64,000 nucleotides of DNA from CAILKP01 sp038231815. GTDB lineage: Bacteria; Planctomycetota; Phycisphaerae; Phycisphaerales; UBA1924. The notes below the pieces were generated by a model. It did not search any database, was not told where the DNA came from, and saw only the letters and a program-made list of their open reading frames with translations. Each line of letters begins with the position of its first letter. Position 1 is the stretch's first letter. Shown here piece by piece: positions 17,559-26,516 of the stretch. The stretch spans positions 16,560-80,559 of the forward strand of contig JBBRKQ010000004.1 of the NCBI GenBank assembly GCA_038231815.1. The letters are read 5' to 3'. The position numbers and the translations under genes are program-made.

Positions 17559-19235
17559 ATGCTCAAGTTTGCCGTAATGGATGGTTCTCTCCCCGCCGCT
17601 GAGTGGCCGCTGCGCCATGCGCATCTTCTGGGACCGGACGATGTGGCATTACCGAGCGAAATTGACGTTCGCGACGGCATGATCTGCTGCTCCAAGCGAA
17701 TCGCCGGTGCCGCGGCCCTCGCGGTCACTTTTTCGCTTTCAGGAACGGCTGCGGCAAGCGCAGTTGGGGGGGCAGTTGGAGGCGCGGCCGTGCCCGAACG
17801 AACGTTTCTTCTGCGGACCTGCCTCCTGCCCGAGCGGGGTGAGGCTTATCTACTCTCGTTGGAACTGGCCCGCCGCCAAGTCATGCTGCTGCTAAACAAG
17901 CTTGAGGAATGGTCTCTCTTTGACCAGCCCGCAGATTCGCCCCTGATGGTTCGCATCAGCAAGGCCGTGGCCATGTTCAGCAAGGCCGCCGTCTCGGCAA
18001 GCCCGGGGCCCGATGGACCAACCGCCAAGGCCGATGGGCTCGCTCGAGAAGCCCTCCGGGAGGCGATCGAGGCCGGCGAGCAGCTCGCCTATGCCTCCGC
18101 AGCCGCCACGCACAAGTTAAGGCTCAGCGGGCGGCTTTCCACCCTCGCCTCACCGGTGTCAGTGGCCGACAGTGAGTCCAAGGAAAGCGCCCATCCACAC
18201 GGATCATCCGCCGGGGTGTGCCTGCCGGAGATGCCGCAGATCGGCTGCTGCGTCGGCGCCAGCGTGTTCTCACCGGAACTCGCCGCGGCGGTGCAGCAAT
18301 CGTGTGACTTTGTGTCACTGCCAATGCGATGGCTGGACATGGAGCCCAGCGAGGGCAAGTACGCGTTTGCCAAGACAGACAAGTGGATTGAGTGGTGCAT
18401 CTTGCAGGCCAAACTCCCGGTGGTGGCCGGCCCGGTGCTTGACCTGAGCGAAAAGAGCGTGCCCAAGTGGCTGGCCATCTTTGAGCACGATTACGAGACG
18501 CTTCGTGACATGGTCATTGAATTCGTCAAAACCATCGTCACCCGTTACCGTCGCACCGTAACAACTTGGAATGTGTGCTCCGGTCTGCACGCCCCGGGCG
18601 GGCTCTCCCTAAGTCCCGAGCAGGCGATGGACCTGACCAAGTACTGCATCGCGATCGTGAGAAAGCTACAGCCGCAGGCCAAGGTGCAAATTGAAATTGC
18701 CCAGCCCTTTGGCGAGTACACAGCCGGTGCCAAGGGTCGTGCCTGCCTGCCACCGGCGATTTATGCTGAGCTGATCAAGCAGTTGAATTTACCGATTGAT
18801 GCACTGGCTATACGCCTGCAGCTTGGGGCCAGTGACGTCGGGCGGGCTACGCGAGATATTCTCTCCTGCGCCGCGATGATTGATCGCTACGCCGAGATCG
18901 GTTACCCGATCAGCATCTCTGCTGTTGGCTTTCCGGGCAACAACCCTGTTCGTCAGCTTGATGATGAGTCCGGCATGTGGAATGGCCCTTGGACGCTGGA
19001 TGCACAGGCCGAACTTCTCACCAAGCTGGGGGGTGTGCTGGCCGGAAAACCATCGATAAACTCCATCTCTTGGCACGAGTTGTACGATGTGCCAACCCCA
19101 GCTCCGGCGGGTTGTGCTGCCGGAGAAATGCCCGGTGGTGGCCTAGTCACCTCCTCCGGCGTCGCCAAGCCCGTGCTGGCAGCGCTAAAAAACCTTCGGC
19201 AAGTGCTGCGGACGCGTGGCGAGAAGTTGGTGTAG
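17559..19235 (+). CDS. GH10 xylanase-like protein lacking both catalytic glutamates
   Basis: The C-terminal two-thirds of this 558-residue protein follow the GH10 (endo-xylanase) barrel. MRWLDMEPSEGKYAFAKTDK matches the 'MKW..iEP.eG.fnF...D' strand-helix. This is followed by PVVAGPVLDLSEKSVPKWL and the later barrel strands. The acid/base motif WDVVNE reads W337-N-V-C-S-G342, so the glutamate is glycine. The nucleophile motif ITELD reads I453-S-A-V-G457, so that glutamate is alanine. An N-terminal domain of about 180 residues is unrecognised, and no signal peptide is clear. It is probably a non-catalytic carbohydrate-binding or structural derivative, encoded upstream of a secreted protease. 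Confidence 0.7.
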   Translation: MLKFAVMDGSLPAAEWPLRHAHLLGPDDVALPSEIDVRDGMICCSKRIAGAAALAVTFSLSGTAAASAVGGAVGGAAVPERTFLLRTCLLPERGEAYLLSLELARRQVMLLLNKLEEWSLFDQPADSPLMVRISKAVAMFSKAAVSASPGPDGPTAKADGLAREALREAIEAGEQLAYASAAATHKLRLSGRLSTLASPVSVADSESKESAHPHGSSAGVCLPEMPQIGCCVGASVFSPELAAAVQQSCDFVSLPMRWLDMEPSEGKYAFAKTDKWIEWCILQAKLPVVAGPVLDLSEKSVPKWLAIFEHDYETLRDMVIEFVKTIVTRYRRTVTTWNVCSGLHAPGGLSLSPEQAMDLTKYCIAIVRKLQPQAKVQIEIAQPFGEYTAGAKGRACLPPAIYAELIKQLNLPIDALAIRLQLGASDVGRATRDILSCAAMIDRYAEIGYPISISAVGFPGNNPVRQLDDESGMWNGPWTLDAQAELLTKLGGVLAGKPSINSISWHELYDVPTPAPAGCAAGEMPGGGLVTSSGVAKPVLAALKNLRQVLRTRGEKLV

Positions 19236-19396
19236 CGTAAATCGGGACTCGAATTGGGCCAAGTCCTCTTCGGCGGTCGCAATATCTCGTCGCTGCCAAG
19301 TTCTTATTGAAATTGAACAGGCCTCGCCCTTGTCACTCGTGGAGGGTTTTACGCTGGGCACATCGTTTTCTTACACTTCGCCCAGCTTCTCCGCAC

Positions 19397-21595
19397 TCAA
19401 TATCCGCCCGCAAAGGCGTTAATAAACAAGATAAAATCGTTGCCATCAATAATGCCGTCGGGCAGGGTGTCAGCCCCTGAGCCGGTGATATCAGCCAGTA
19501 CGTCCTCCGCGGCAAAGGCGTTTATAAAGCTGATGAAGTCGCTTCCATCAACTACTCCATCCGGGATTGGGTAGCCACCGCCATCGACCAGATCCGCAAT
19601 TGGTACAGCCCGCGATAAAAAAGTCGCCGGAACAATGTCCGCCAACGGCCGGCCTGCATCAGTGCTCGCCATCGAGAGTGCGACCGTCCAAGTGCCATCG
19701 GCCTGATAGTGCTCGATCGAGAGCATATGAACACCCGCTCGAAGCTTGGCAGTGACGGTGCCCGGAACAAGTGTTGATGCTACCGCGGCGACGGCCGATG
19801 TTCCGCTACCAAGTGTGATGCGAGCGCCATCATCCGCATCAAGCGTGAGGGTGTACGCACCATCTACCGGTGCCAGCAGCAAGCCGGTGTACAGAGTTGC
19901 AAAGTTGGTCCCATCCGCCAAACCATCAGGAGGAAGGTCGCTTGCGCGGGTGCTGAGAAATGGCACAATTCCCGAAGCGTTCGCGGTAAGCGGTGACAGA
20001 TCAACAATCCCGGTTGGTGGTTCGGCAAGTTGGTAGTACGACGCGTACAGGCCGGGCGCCTGCTTGCTCGGCTCCTCCGCAGGTGCGTACTGATTTGCCG
20101 CATCGATGACGATGGTGAGCGTGGAACTTGCCGCCTCCCCAGAGGTATTGACAGTGTATGGCAGTGTGACGGTGCCGCGTGTTGCGGCTGGTGAGATTTC
20201 AATCGCAATCGCCCCGAGGCCCGTGGCCGGATCAACGACCACCGACGCCGTCCCCAGCAGCGGGCTGAGGCCAGCATCCAAGCTCATGCTCAGTGGTCGG
20301 TTCAGCGGATCTGCATCGTTCGCAAGCACCCGAGCCAGATGCGTTTGCCCGGTCAAACACAGGATGCGATCAGGCAGGGCGACCGGTGCGCCCGTGCCCG
20401 TGGCGGCAGCAATCGCTGCTAATGCATCAACCCGGCCAGACCCATAGAAGTCATCCTTGCCCGGATTACCAAGGTCGCGAGCCGAGGATTTGAGGATGAA
20501 CTCGATTTGTGCGCCGGAAAGCCCCGGATTCGCTGATTTGACCAGCCCCGCTACCGCCGCCGCAATGGGTGCGGCAAAGCTGGTGCCGTCAACCGTCGTG
20601 TATCCCGACGGCATCGCGGTCGTGACGATGGAAACTCCCGGTGCGACCAGATCAATCGCCGCACCGCGTGCTGAGAAGGAAGCGAGTTGGTCCGACTGAT
20701 CCGTAGCACCCACGATGATGACGTCCGGCCAGTCTGATTCAGGCCCGAGTGTGGCCCCGTTGTTGCCAGCAGCCCAAAAGAGCATTGAGCCCGCGGTAGT
20801 CGCGTACTGCCCTGTAGTCTGCACTGATGGATTTGTTATTCCGGTATACGAAACGCTGACCGCCGCTGCGCCAGCATCCGCCGCGGCGCGAACGCCACGC
20901 AGAATGTCCGACAAGAACGCCCCACCAGTAGGGCTTGCCGAGGCTTTGATCGGCATGAGTCGGATATCGCGGCCGACCGATGCAACGCCGATGCCGTTGG
21001 ATGTGCCCGCGGCAATGACTCCGGCGACGGCGGTGCCGTGGCCAGCAACATCGGCAGCGATGGGGTCAGACAGACTTGTTTGCCAAATTACTGAATTGAC
21101 ACTGCTGGCACCAAGAACCCGCTGATGGATGAAATCCGGATGCGTCAGGTCGATACCGGTGTCAACCACGGCGACCGTGACTGCCGGTGATCCTGTCGTG
21201 ATTTGCCAAGCCTGGGGCAGTCGCAGCGTTCGCAGGTGCCACTGGCGAGGAAACAGCGGGTCCGCAGGTTCATCCTGCGGCTCGCACCATGAGTCCGGCA
21301 CGATGTACTGAAACCGACCAGCCTTGAGCATTGATGCCGCCCACACAGCAGGGTTGCTGCCCGCGGGGGACTGCACAAGCAGTTCGCTAGTGGCGGGTTC
21401 AGCTTTCGTGGCAAACGGAATCAAAAGCCTGCGTGAAGCCTCATCAAGCGGCAGCGCGATGAAGCGGGCCGCGGGTAAAACTGCGTTGGATGCTCCTGGT
21501 GTATTGCCCACTGGGGGGGCCTTGGGTGTAGCCGCACCAGCGGGCAGGCTGCCAGACAGCAGCGACAGGATCAGGATGGCAAAGACAGGTTTCAA
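19397..21595 (-). CDS. Secreted subtilisin-like protease with PA14 domain and dockerin-like repeats
   Basis: This 732-residue S8 peptidase has a signal peptide (hydrophobic residues about 4-21) and a propeptide-like region. The catalytic domain carries D145 (VVDTGIDLTHPDF), H186 (GHGTAVAGV), N278 (AAGNNG) and S339 (GTSFAAP). A cadherin-like or linker segment is followed by a PA14-type carbohydrate-binding domain (APGLYASYYQLAEPP to about residue 655). It ends with two calcium-binding dockerin-like motifs, DGVVDGSDFISFINAFA and DGIIDGNDFILFINAFA. Such C-terminal repeats recur in secreted proteins of Phycisphaerae. It starts with TTG and no good ribosome-binding site is seen. Confidence 0.92.
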   Translation of the reverse strand: MKPVFAILILSLLSGSLPAGAATPKAPPVGNTPGASNAVLPAARFIALPLDEASRRLLIPFATKAEPATSELLVQSPAGSNPAVWAASMLKAGRFQYIVPDSWCEPQDEPADPLFPRQWHLRTLRLPQAWQITTGSPAVTVAVVDTGIDLTHPDFIHQRVLGASSVNSVIWQTSLSDPIAADVAGHGTAVAGVIAAGTSNGIGVASVGRDIRLMPIKASASPTGGAFLSDILRGVRAAADAGAAAVSVSYTGITNPSVQTTGQYATTAGSMLFWAAGNNGATLGPESDWPDVIIVGATDQSDQLASFSARGAAIDLVAPGVSIVTTAMPSGYTTVDGTSFAAPIAAAVAGLVKSANPGLSGAQIEFILKSSARDLGNPGKDDFYGSGRVDALAAIAAATGTGAPVALPDRILCLTGQTHLARVLANDADPLNRPLSMSLDAGLSPLLGTASVVVDPATGLGAIAIEISPAATRGTVTLPYTVNTSGEAASSTLTIVIDAANQYAPAEEPSKQAPGLYASYYQLAEPPTGIVDLSPLTANASGIVPFLSTRASDLPPDGLADGTNFATLYTGLLLAPVDGAYTLTLDADDGARITLGSGTSAVAAVASTLVPGTVTAKLRAGVHMLSIEHYQADGTWTVALSMASTDAGRPLADIVPATFLSRAVPIADLVDGGGYPIPDGVVDGSDFISFINAFAAEDVLADITGSGADTLPDGIIDGNDFILFINAFAGGY

Positions 21596-21821
21596 ACGTG
21601 CGTACGTGCGAGGTGTATTCCGGCAGCGGTTGCGGTGGAATCAAGAGTGTGGGGACTCAAAGAACTTAATATGCCACAGCTTGGGGCTGCGGGTGCGAAT
21701 ACGGGGTTTCTGGATTAAAAGCTGGGCAAGGTGCAGCAGCCGCACTGTCTATGCGAGTTGGAGCGGACCGCGGTTCGTTGAATTGGGGCGAAAGTAAGAG
21801 GAAGGTCCGCCAGCTCCGCCG

Positions 21822-22760
21822 CTATCGCCTCGCCAGCCCCTGCAAGAATCGCAGGAAAAGGTGTGCCGCGATGCGTGCAGTACGGCCCTGCTCATCGTGC
21901 GTCGGGTTCAGCTCCATAATGTCAAAGCACTTCACCCAAGTGTCAGCCCCGGCTGCAAGCGCAAAGGCCGCCAGCTCCCGGACCGATAACCCGTTAGGAT
22001 TCAAAGCGCTGACCCCAGGTGCGCAAGAGGCATCAAGGCAGTCCAGATCCAGCGATACAAACTTCGGCCCGTTACCCGCCTGCACCAGCGCTTTTTGCGG
22101 GTTTAAGTCTTGCGTGATGATGCCGCCATGATCCAAAAACCATCGCGTGTGCTCGACACTGTTGACCAGCGTCTCAGCCCCGACGTTGACAATGCGTTCA
22201 ATGCCACATCGCTCGATTAAGGCTCGAAACGGCATGCCAGAGCCTTCAGTTGGGCGCACATCCAAGTGTGGATCAACATAAATGCCGCGGCGAACCGCTG
22301 AGGACTCTACCGCGGCGCGAACGAGCGGGAAGGTTAAATCGTGCCCGCCGCCGATTCCCACCGGCAGCAAACCCGCGGCGATGCACGCCTTAGCGACCGC
22401 CGTCACCCGGTCGTGGGTCTGTGCAAGTGAGCCGCCGGGGCTGATGTTGCCGACATCGGCCACCTTGGGCAGCGTCACTTGCTTCGCGGTAGCCAGGTCA
22501 AGTACCTCTGCCAAGCCGTACTTGGCCAGGGCGGCTCGGAACGCATCCGGCCCGGCGGCGGCACCGGGGCGGCCGTTGTTGAGCTTCACGCCAGTGTCAT
22601 CCGCCAGCCCGATCAGCGCAACGGTGCATCCCGCCGTGAGTTGGGCGAGGGAATCGAAGTCGGGGGACCATTGTGGCACGACTGTAACAGCCGCAGCGAG
22701 GCGGCCCGCTGGCGCGAGGGGATAGCAAGCCGGGGAGATGATCTGAGTGCTTGGGGCCAC
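21822..22760 (-). CDS. Arginase-family hydrolase, probably formimidoylglutamase (HutG-like)
   Basis: The enzyme belongs to the binuclear-manganese ureohydrolases. Motifs seen are GGGHDLTFPLVRA, VDPHLDVRPTEGSGMPFR and SLDLDCLDASCAPGVSALNP. The S-G-x-PFR stretch is typical of HutG, which cleaves formiminoglutamate in histidine degradation. No other hut gene is nearby. The normal DAHLD ligand motif reads DPHLD, keeping the metal ligands but with Pro for Ala. The open frame extends to 23159 but would then overlap the top6A gene. A GTG at 22760 (312 residues) or at 22679 (285 residues) is more likely, and neither has a ribosome-binding site. Confidence 0.75.
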   Translation of the reverse strand: MAPSTQIISPACYPLAPAGRLAAAVTVVPQWSPDFDSLAQLTAGCTVALIGLADDTGVKLNNGRPGAAAGPDAFRAALAKYGLAEVLDLATAKQVTLPKVADVGNISPGGSLAQTHDRVTAVAKACIAAGLLPVGIGGGHDLTFPLVRAAVESSAVRRGIYVDPHLDVRPTEGSGMPFRALIERCGIERIVNVGAETLVNSVEHTRWFLDHGGIITQDLNPQKALVQAGNGPKFVSLDLDCLDASCAPGVSALNPNGLSVRELAAFALAAGADTWVKCFDIMELNPTHDEQGRTARIAAHLFLRFLQGLARR

Positions 22761-22905
22761 GGGATAGAACAATATTCGGTTGGTGGGCGAGGGGCGGAGA
22801 TTCCGGAGCGGGTATGTTGCCGGCGGGCGGCCTAAATTTGCATGGCTGGTGGGGGGGGCTGAAAACTCTTTCAATGGCAACGGATTGCTCGAACGACGGT
22901 GAAGC

Positions 22906-24072
22906 ATGGCAAAGAAAGTCGAAGTAAAAAAGGCAGATCGACGACCAATGGACCCAAAATTGAGCGCAAAGCTCAAGCAGCGCGACGCCAAGACGCTTGG
23001 ACGGGTTGTTGAGTTTGCTGATGAGGTCTCATCACGAGCGATGAAGGGAGTCGAGCCCAAACTCGAAATTCCGACGCGATCAAAGTCCAATACGATTTGG
23101 AACAAAAAGCGCAAGATTCTCGAAATGGGCGACGCCACCTCCGAGCGGCAATTGTTCAACCTGAATCAGGCCAAGCAATTCATGCAAACGTGCCTGCACT
23201 CCGCTTCGATCAAGTCGCTGATTGATGCCGAGAAAACCTTGAGCCTCCGTGGTATGTTTTACAAAGGCCTGCACACGGTGGCTGGCACCTCCGGCGAAAA
23301 AACCTTCGCCGATCAAGATGAGTCCGATGGCATTCTCGAAGACCTTGAAGTATCCATGGGCTCACTGCGTGAAGAGCTGCGGGTCTACGCCCAGAAGCGT
23401 GGCACCATGGCCGGCAACATCACCATCGTGGATTCAGGTGATGAAATCGATTGCCGCCGCATGGGCTCCGGCGGGTACGCGGTGCCCAGCATCTGCGAGC
23501 CGGAGGTGATCCAGTTTAAGAAGTGCGACGCCAAGTACGTGCTACACGTTGAAAAGGGCACGGTGTGGGGTCGCTTTAACGAGGATCGCTACTGGGAAAC
23601 GCACAACTGCATTTTAACCGAGGGCAGCGGACAGCCAACCCGCGGCGTGCGAAGGCTCCTTCGCCGATTGAACGAAGAGCTCGGCCTGCCGATTTACTGC
23701 CTGCTGGATTGTGACCCGTGGGGGCATTACATCTACTCGGTTATCAAGCAAGGCTCAATCTCACTTGCGTTTGAAAGCGAGCGGCTCGCGATTCCGGAGG
23801 CGAGATTTCTGGGACTGCGCAGTAAGGATTACCGCGCGTGCGAGCTAAGTGATGATGTGAAGATCGATCTGAACGACAACGACATCAAGCGTGCCACCGA
23901 GATAATGAACTACCCCTGGTTCGCCAGCGACCGCGGTTGGCAGCGTGAGATTCAGGGCCTCCTCGACAACGGCTTTAAAATGGAAGTGGAATCGCTGATC
24001 ACCAAAGACATTTCGTACGTGACCGAGGAGTACGTGCCGCAGCGGCTGAAGGACAAAGACTGGCTGGAGTAA
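22906..24072 (+). CDS. DNA topoisomerase VI subunit A / Spo11-family protein, no B subunit nearby
   Basis: The 388-residue product has both halves of Top6A. The 5Y-CAP part contains LRGMFYKG with Y119 as the candidate DNA-cleaving tyrosine. The Toprim domain starts at YVLHVEKGTVWGRF (E216), then GQPTRGVRRLLRRLNEELGL, and LLDCDPWGHYIYSVIKQGS with D268 and D270. Spacings Y-E of 97 and E-D of 52 residues agree with archaeal Top6A (about 94 and 52). The enzyme would make double-strand breaks with covalent 5' tyrosyl links, but needs the GHKL ATPase subunit Top6B, which is absent here. The tyrosine is preceded by Phe instead of the usual Tyr. An intrinsic terminator follows. Confidence 0.88.
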   Translation: MAKKVEVKKADRRPMDPKLSAKLKQRDAKTLGRVVEFADEVSSRAMKGVEPKLEIPTRSKSNTIWNKKRKILEMGDATSERQLFNLNQAKQFMQTCLHSASIKSLIDAEKTLSLRGMFYKGLHTVAGTSGEKTFADQDESDGILEDLEVSMGSLREELRVYAQKRGTMAGNITIVDSGDEIDCRRMGSGGYAVPSICEPEVIQFKKCDAKYVLHVEKGTVWGRFNEDRYWETHNCILTEGSGQPTRGVRRLLRRLNEELGLPIYCLLDCDPWGHYIYSVIKQGSISLAFESERLAIPEARFLGLRSKDYRACELSDDVKIDLNDNDIKRATEIMNYPWFASDRGWQREIQGLLDNGFKMEVESLITKDISYVTEEYVPQRLKDKDWLE

Positions 24073-24100
24073 GCCACGGCGGCAGCATCTCCATACCGCA

Positions 24101-24140
24101 AACTGGTCAAATGGTTAAAGGTCATCACGGTTGAAGTGTT
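24101..24140. repeat. Weak 8-bp periodic sequence after top6A
   Basis: Five consecutive octamers keep a loose AANTGGTT-like pattern, for example AACTGGTC (24101-24108) and AAATGGTT (24109-24116). The complement of the first two reads like the octamers found at 61551-61590. Here the array is downstream of top6A and not next to a start codon. Confidence 0.35.
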
Positions 24141-24194
24141 GGACAGCGGGTTGAACGGCAGATGGAACTGGGTTCTGTCCTCATCTTTACAAAA

Positions 24195-24220
24195 AAAGCC
24201 CCGCTGCAAAGCGGGGCTTT
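24195..24220. terminator. Bidirectional intrinsic terminator between top6A and the lipoprotein gene
   Basis: AAAGCCCCGC (24195-24204) pairs perfectly with GCGGGGCTTT (24211-24220) around a 6-base loop. A-rich DNA on the left and T-rich DNA on the right give a U-tract in both directions. It lies between convergent genes and would end both transcripts. Confidence 0.88.
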
Positions 24221-24243
24221 CGTTTGGTTAGGCAATCTGGTGC

Positions 24244-24729
24244 TTACTTCAGCTTGTCGGTCAGGTTCTTCGTCGCATCGCCAAGCTTGGTCACCATTTC
24301 CTTCACGCTGCTGGAAATGGTCGTCCAGGTTGAACCGTCGGCATTCTTGAGTTCAGTGAGCTTCGCCGCCGCGGCGTCGTATTGCGTCTTGGCCGCATCA
24401 AACGCCGTCTTGGCCACCCCCTGGGCAGCCTCAGGCAGCTTGGCGATCTTTTCACTAGCGCTGTCAAGTGTGCTCTTGGTCGAAGCTAAGGCACTCTCGC
24501 TGCTTTTCACAGCTTCATCGCGAACAGATTTCCACGCGTCGGCCGCGGCATCCATCGCCTTGCCTCCGGCATCTTTGGTCTTGTCCAAAATGTTCCCCGG
24601 ACCACCAGGCTTACCAGCAGCCGCTGCTGCGTTTTCGGCCGGGGTCTTCTTTTCATCACAGCCAACAAGCGTGAGCCCGCCAACGAGCGCTGCGGTTGTG
24701 AGGATGATCGTCAAACGTGATGCGTGCAT
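24244..24729 (-). CDS. Small helical lipoprotein
   Basis: The 161-residue product begins with a lipoprotein signal peptide with a lipobox-like LVGC (Cys24), so it should be anchored in a membrane facing the periplasm. The mature part is Ala/Lys/Asp-rich with an extended run of amphipathic helix (about residues 50-160, such as KSTLDSASEKIAKLPEAAQG), resembling apolipoprotein- or LEA-like helical proteins. No enzyme motif is seen and the function is unknown. AGGAGG lies 5 bp before the ATG, the best ribosome-binding site in the window, which suggests strong expression. Confidence 0.8.
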   Translation of the reverse strand: MHASRLTIILTTAALVGGLTLVGCDEKKTPAENAAAAAGKPGGPGNILDKTKDAGGKAMDAAADAWKSVRDEAVKSSESALASTKSTLDSASEKIAKLPEAAQGVAKTAFDAAKTQYDAAAAKLTELKNADGSTWTTISSSVKEMVTKLGDATKNLTDKLK

Positions 24730-24812
24730 AAAGGCCTCCTAAAAAGGATGAGAGGGGACAATGTTAACTTGGGATGCTATGCACCACCACCCGTTCATGC
24801 AGGTGTTTTATG

Positions 24813-24841
24813 TATGAATTTGTTATAGGACTTTTAGGCAA
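24813..24841 (-). promoter_or_regulatory. Possible sigma-70-type promoter of the lipoprotein gene
   Basis: On the minus strand TTGCCT (24841-24836) and TTCATA (24818-24813) are 17 bp apart in an unusually AT-rich stretch about 85-110 bp upstream of the ATG. The -10 element is weak. Confidence 0.3.
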
Positions 24842-24881
24842 AGTCGCCGACCGACAGACCACATCGCTGCGGTAAGCTGGC

Positions 24882-26516
24882 TCACGGCTGCGGGCGCAAG
24901 GTCTCGGCAAGCTGCACGGCCTTGGTCGTGATCTGGTGCATCCCCGCGGCGATGTGCGACAGGTCACGCACAAGCTCGCCCTTGAACTGCCGCACGATGT
25001 TCTCGATCGGCTCTGGCATAGTGCCCGGGGTGTGCTCGACCAGCAGCCCGTGCCAGGGCTGCAGATCGTCAACCAAATGGGTGAGCTTCGTCATCACCGC
25101 GGTGGTCTCGGCTGAGACTCTGGCAGCGGAGGTCTGCGCGGCCGTTACCTGCTCGATGGACTTTGCCAGATTAATGCGGATCTCATCGGCCATGCTCTCG
25201 GCCTCAACAACCGGGATGCGCAGGGCTGCGGTAAGTTCATCGGCCTTACTGCGGATGCTGCCCTCAGCCTTGGCGACTCGCGAGAGGCTGCTGGTGAGCG
25301 CCGCCTTAAGCTGGTCGCTGGCGCTCCGGAGCGAGTCAATACTGTGCGCTGCGCCGCTGACACTTTCGCCTAAAAGATTCCGGGCCATGTCGGCCTGGTC
25401 GCGTACAGATTCAAGCTGGCGCGTTGCAAAGTTCGCATCATCGCCAATCTGCTCGGCCCGTGTCACGAGCTGAGCCAGCGTGGCAATGTTGAAGCGCCCG
25501 GTGTTGTCGGCCTCGGGGTTTGGGTTCAAAATGATCTTCGCTTCGGTGATCAGCGTGCTGAGATGTGAAGCGGATGTATCGAGCTCGCCCTTGAAACGGC
25601 CCAGCGTTTCGGCGCCGCGGGTCTCAATATCCAGGCACGCGTGCTGAACAATTTCCTGAGTCTTTAAAATTCGAGTATTGGCCGTGTCGGCCAGCGCAAC
25701 GGCATCATCACCGGCGGCGCGGGTGCGCCGCTCAAGGTCAGCCAGCTTTGAGTCAAGCTGCTGATCAACACTGGCGCTCACGGCCTCAAGCCGGGCCTGA
25801 AGCTCCGCGATTTTCATCTGGGCAGATGCCTCGGCGGTCGCGGCCCGCTCCTCGGCCAAGCGTGCGGCCTGCTCGGCTTTCTGGGCCAATTCGGTGATCT
25901 TCGCATCAAGTGCGAGCGTGGCCTGATCATGCCGGCTCAGCAGTTCACGGCCCAGCAGTTCAGCCCGGGCGATGATCTCCTCCGCCGTCCGTACCTTGCC
26001 GTCAAAGGCAACCAGTACCTTTGCCGCGGCCTCGAGCTTGGGCTGGCTGGCAGTTGCGGCCTGCTGCATCTGCTGCTGGGCAGATTGTGCGGCCATCGCG
26101 GCAGACTTCAGCGCTTCGGCCTGACCGGAAGATGTCTCAATCAGTTGCCTGAGTTGACCGGCATAGTCACTAAAGGCTTCGCGGTCGATGATCTTGGGTG
26201 ATAGGAACACTTCACGGATTGACTGCTCCCTGCTGGTGTCAACGGGTGCCTCGGCAATTGCCTGCCCTGCAAACGCACTACTGGGGGTATAGCGGGGGGG
26301 CTGCCGCTGTGCGCCGCCGTCGTTCCCGAATCCAATCGTCCCAGAAGCGCCGCTTGCCTGCTGCGATGTGTAGCGGTTGCTCACCGCGTTGTTCACTGGT
26401 GCGACCGTACTGCGTGACACCGGCTGCGCGCCTGGCGGCACACTGCTGCTGGCACCAGCGGACATAGCCGCTTGGGCGGCGCGGGCTCGTTGTAAAAATG
26501 CGGGCAGTTCGGCCAT
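24882..26516 (-). CDS. Large soluble coiled-coil protein of unknown function
   Basis: The 544-residue product has no signal peptide, membrane segment or catalytic motif. The first 120 residues are low complexity (Ala, Ser, Gln, Pro). From about residue 120 to the end it is almost wholly charged, Ala-rich helix with heptad-like spacing, for example QKAEQAARLAEERAATAEAS and LEAVSASVDQQLDSKLADLE. A GGAG site lies 8 bp before the ATG. It is transcribed in the same direction as two bactofilin-like genes just upstream, which suggests a structural or scaffold role with them. I do not recognise the family. Confidence 0.75.
   Translation of the reverse strand: MAELPAFLQRARAAQAAMSAGASSSVPPGAQPVSRSTVAPVNNAVSNRYTSQQASGASGTIGFGNDGGAQRQPPRYTPSSAFAGQAIAEAPVDTSREQSIREVFLSPKIIDREAFSDYAGQLRQLIETSSGQAEALKSAAMAAQSAQQQMQQAATASQPKLEAAAKVLVAFDGKVRTAEEIIARAELLGRELLSRHDQATLALDAKITELAQKAEQAARLAEERAATAEASAQMKIAELQARLEAVSASVDQQLDSKLADLERRTRAAGDDAVALADTANTRILKTQEIVQHACLDIETRGAETLGRFKGELDTSASHLSTLITEAKIILNPNPEADNTGRFNIATLAQLVTRAEQIGDDANFATRQLESVRDQADMARNLLGESVSGAAHSIDSLRSASDQLKAALTSSLSRVAKAEGSIRSKADELTAALRIPVVEAESMADEIRINLAKSIEQVTAAQTSAARVSAETTAVMTKLTHLVDDLQPWHGLLVEHTPGTMPEPIENIVRQFKGELVRDLSHIAAGMHQITTKAVQLAETLRPQP

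Noticed and set aside
22761..23159. N-terminal extension of the HutG-like frame
   Set aside because: It overlaps the start of the well-supported top6A gene and has no family-like sequence.
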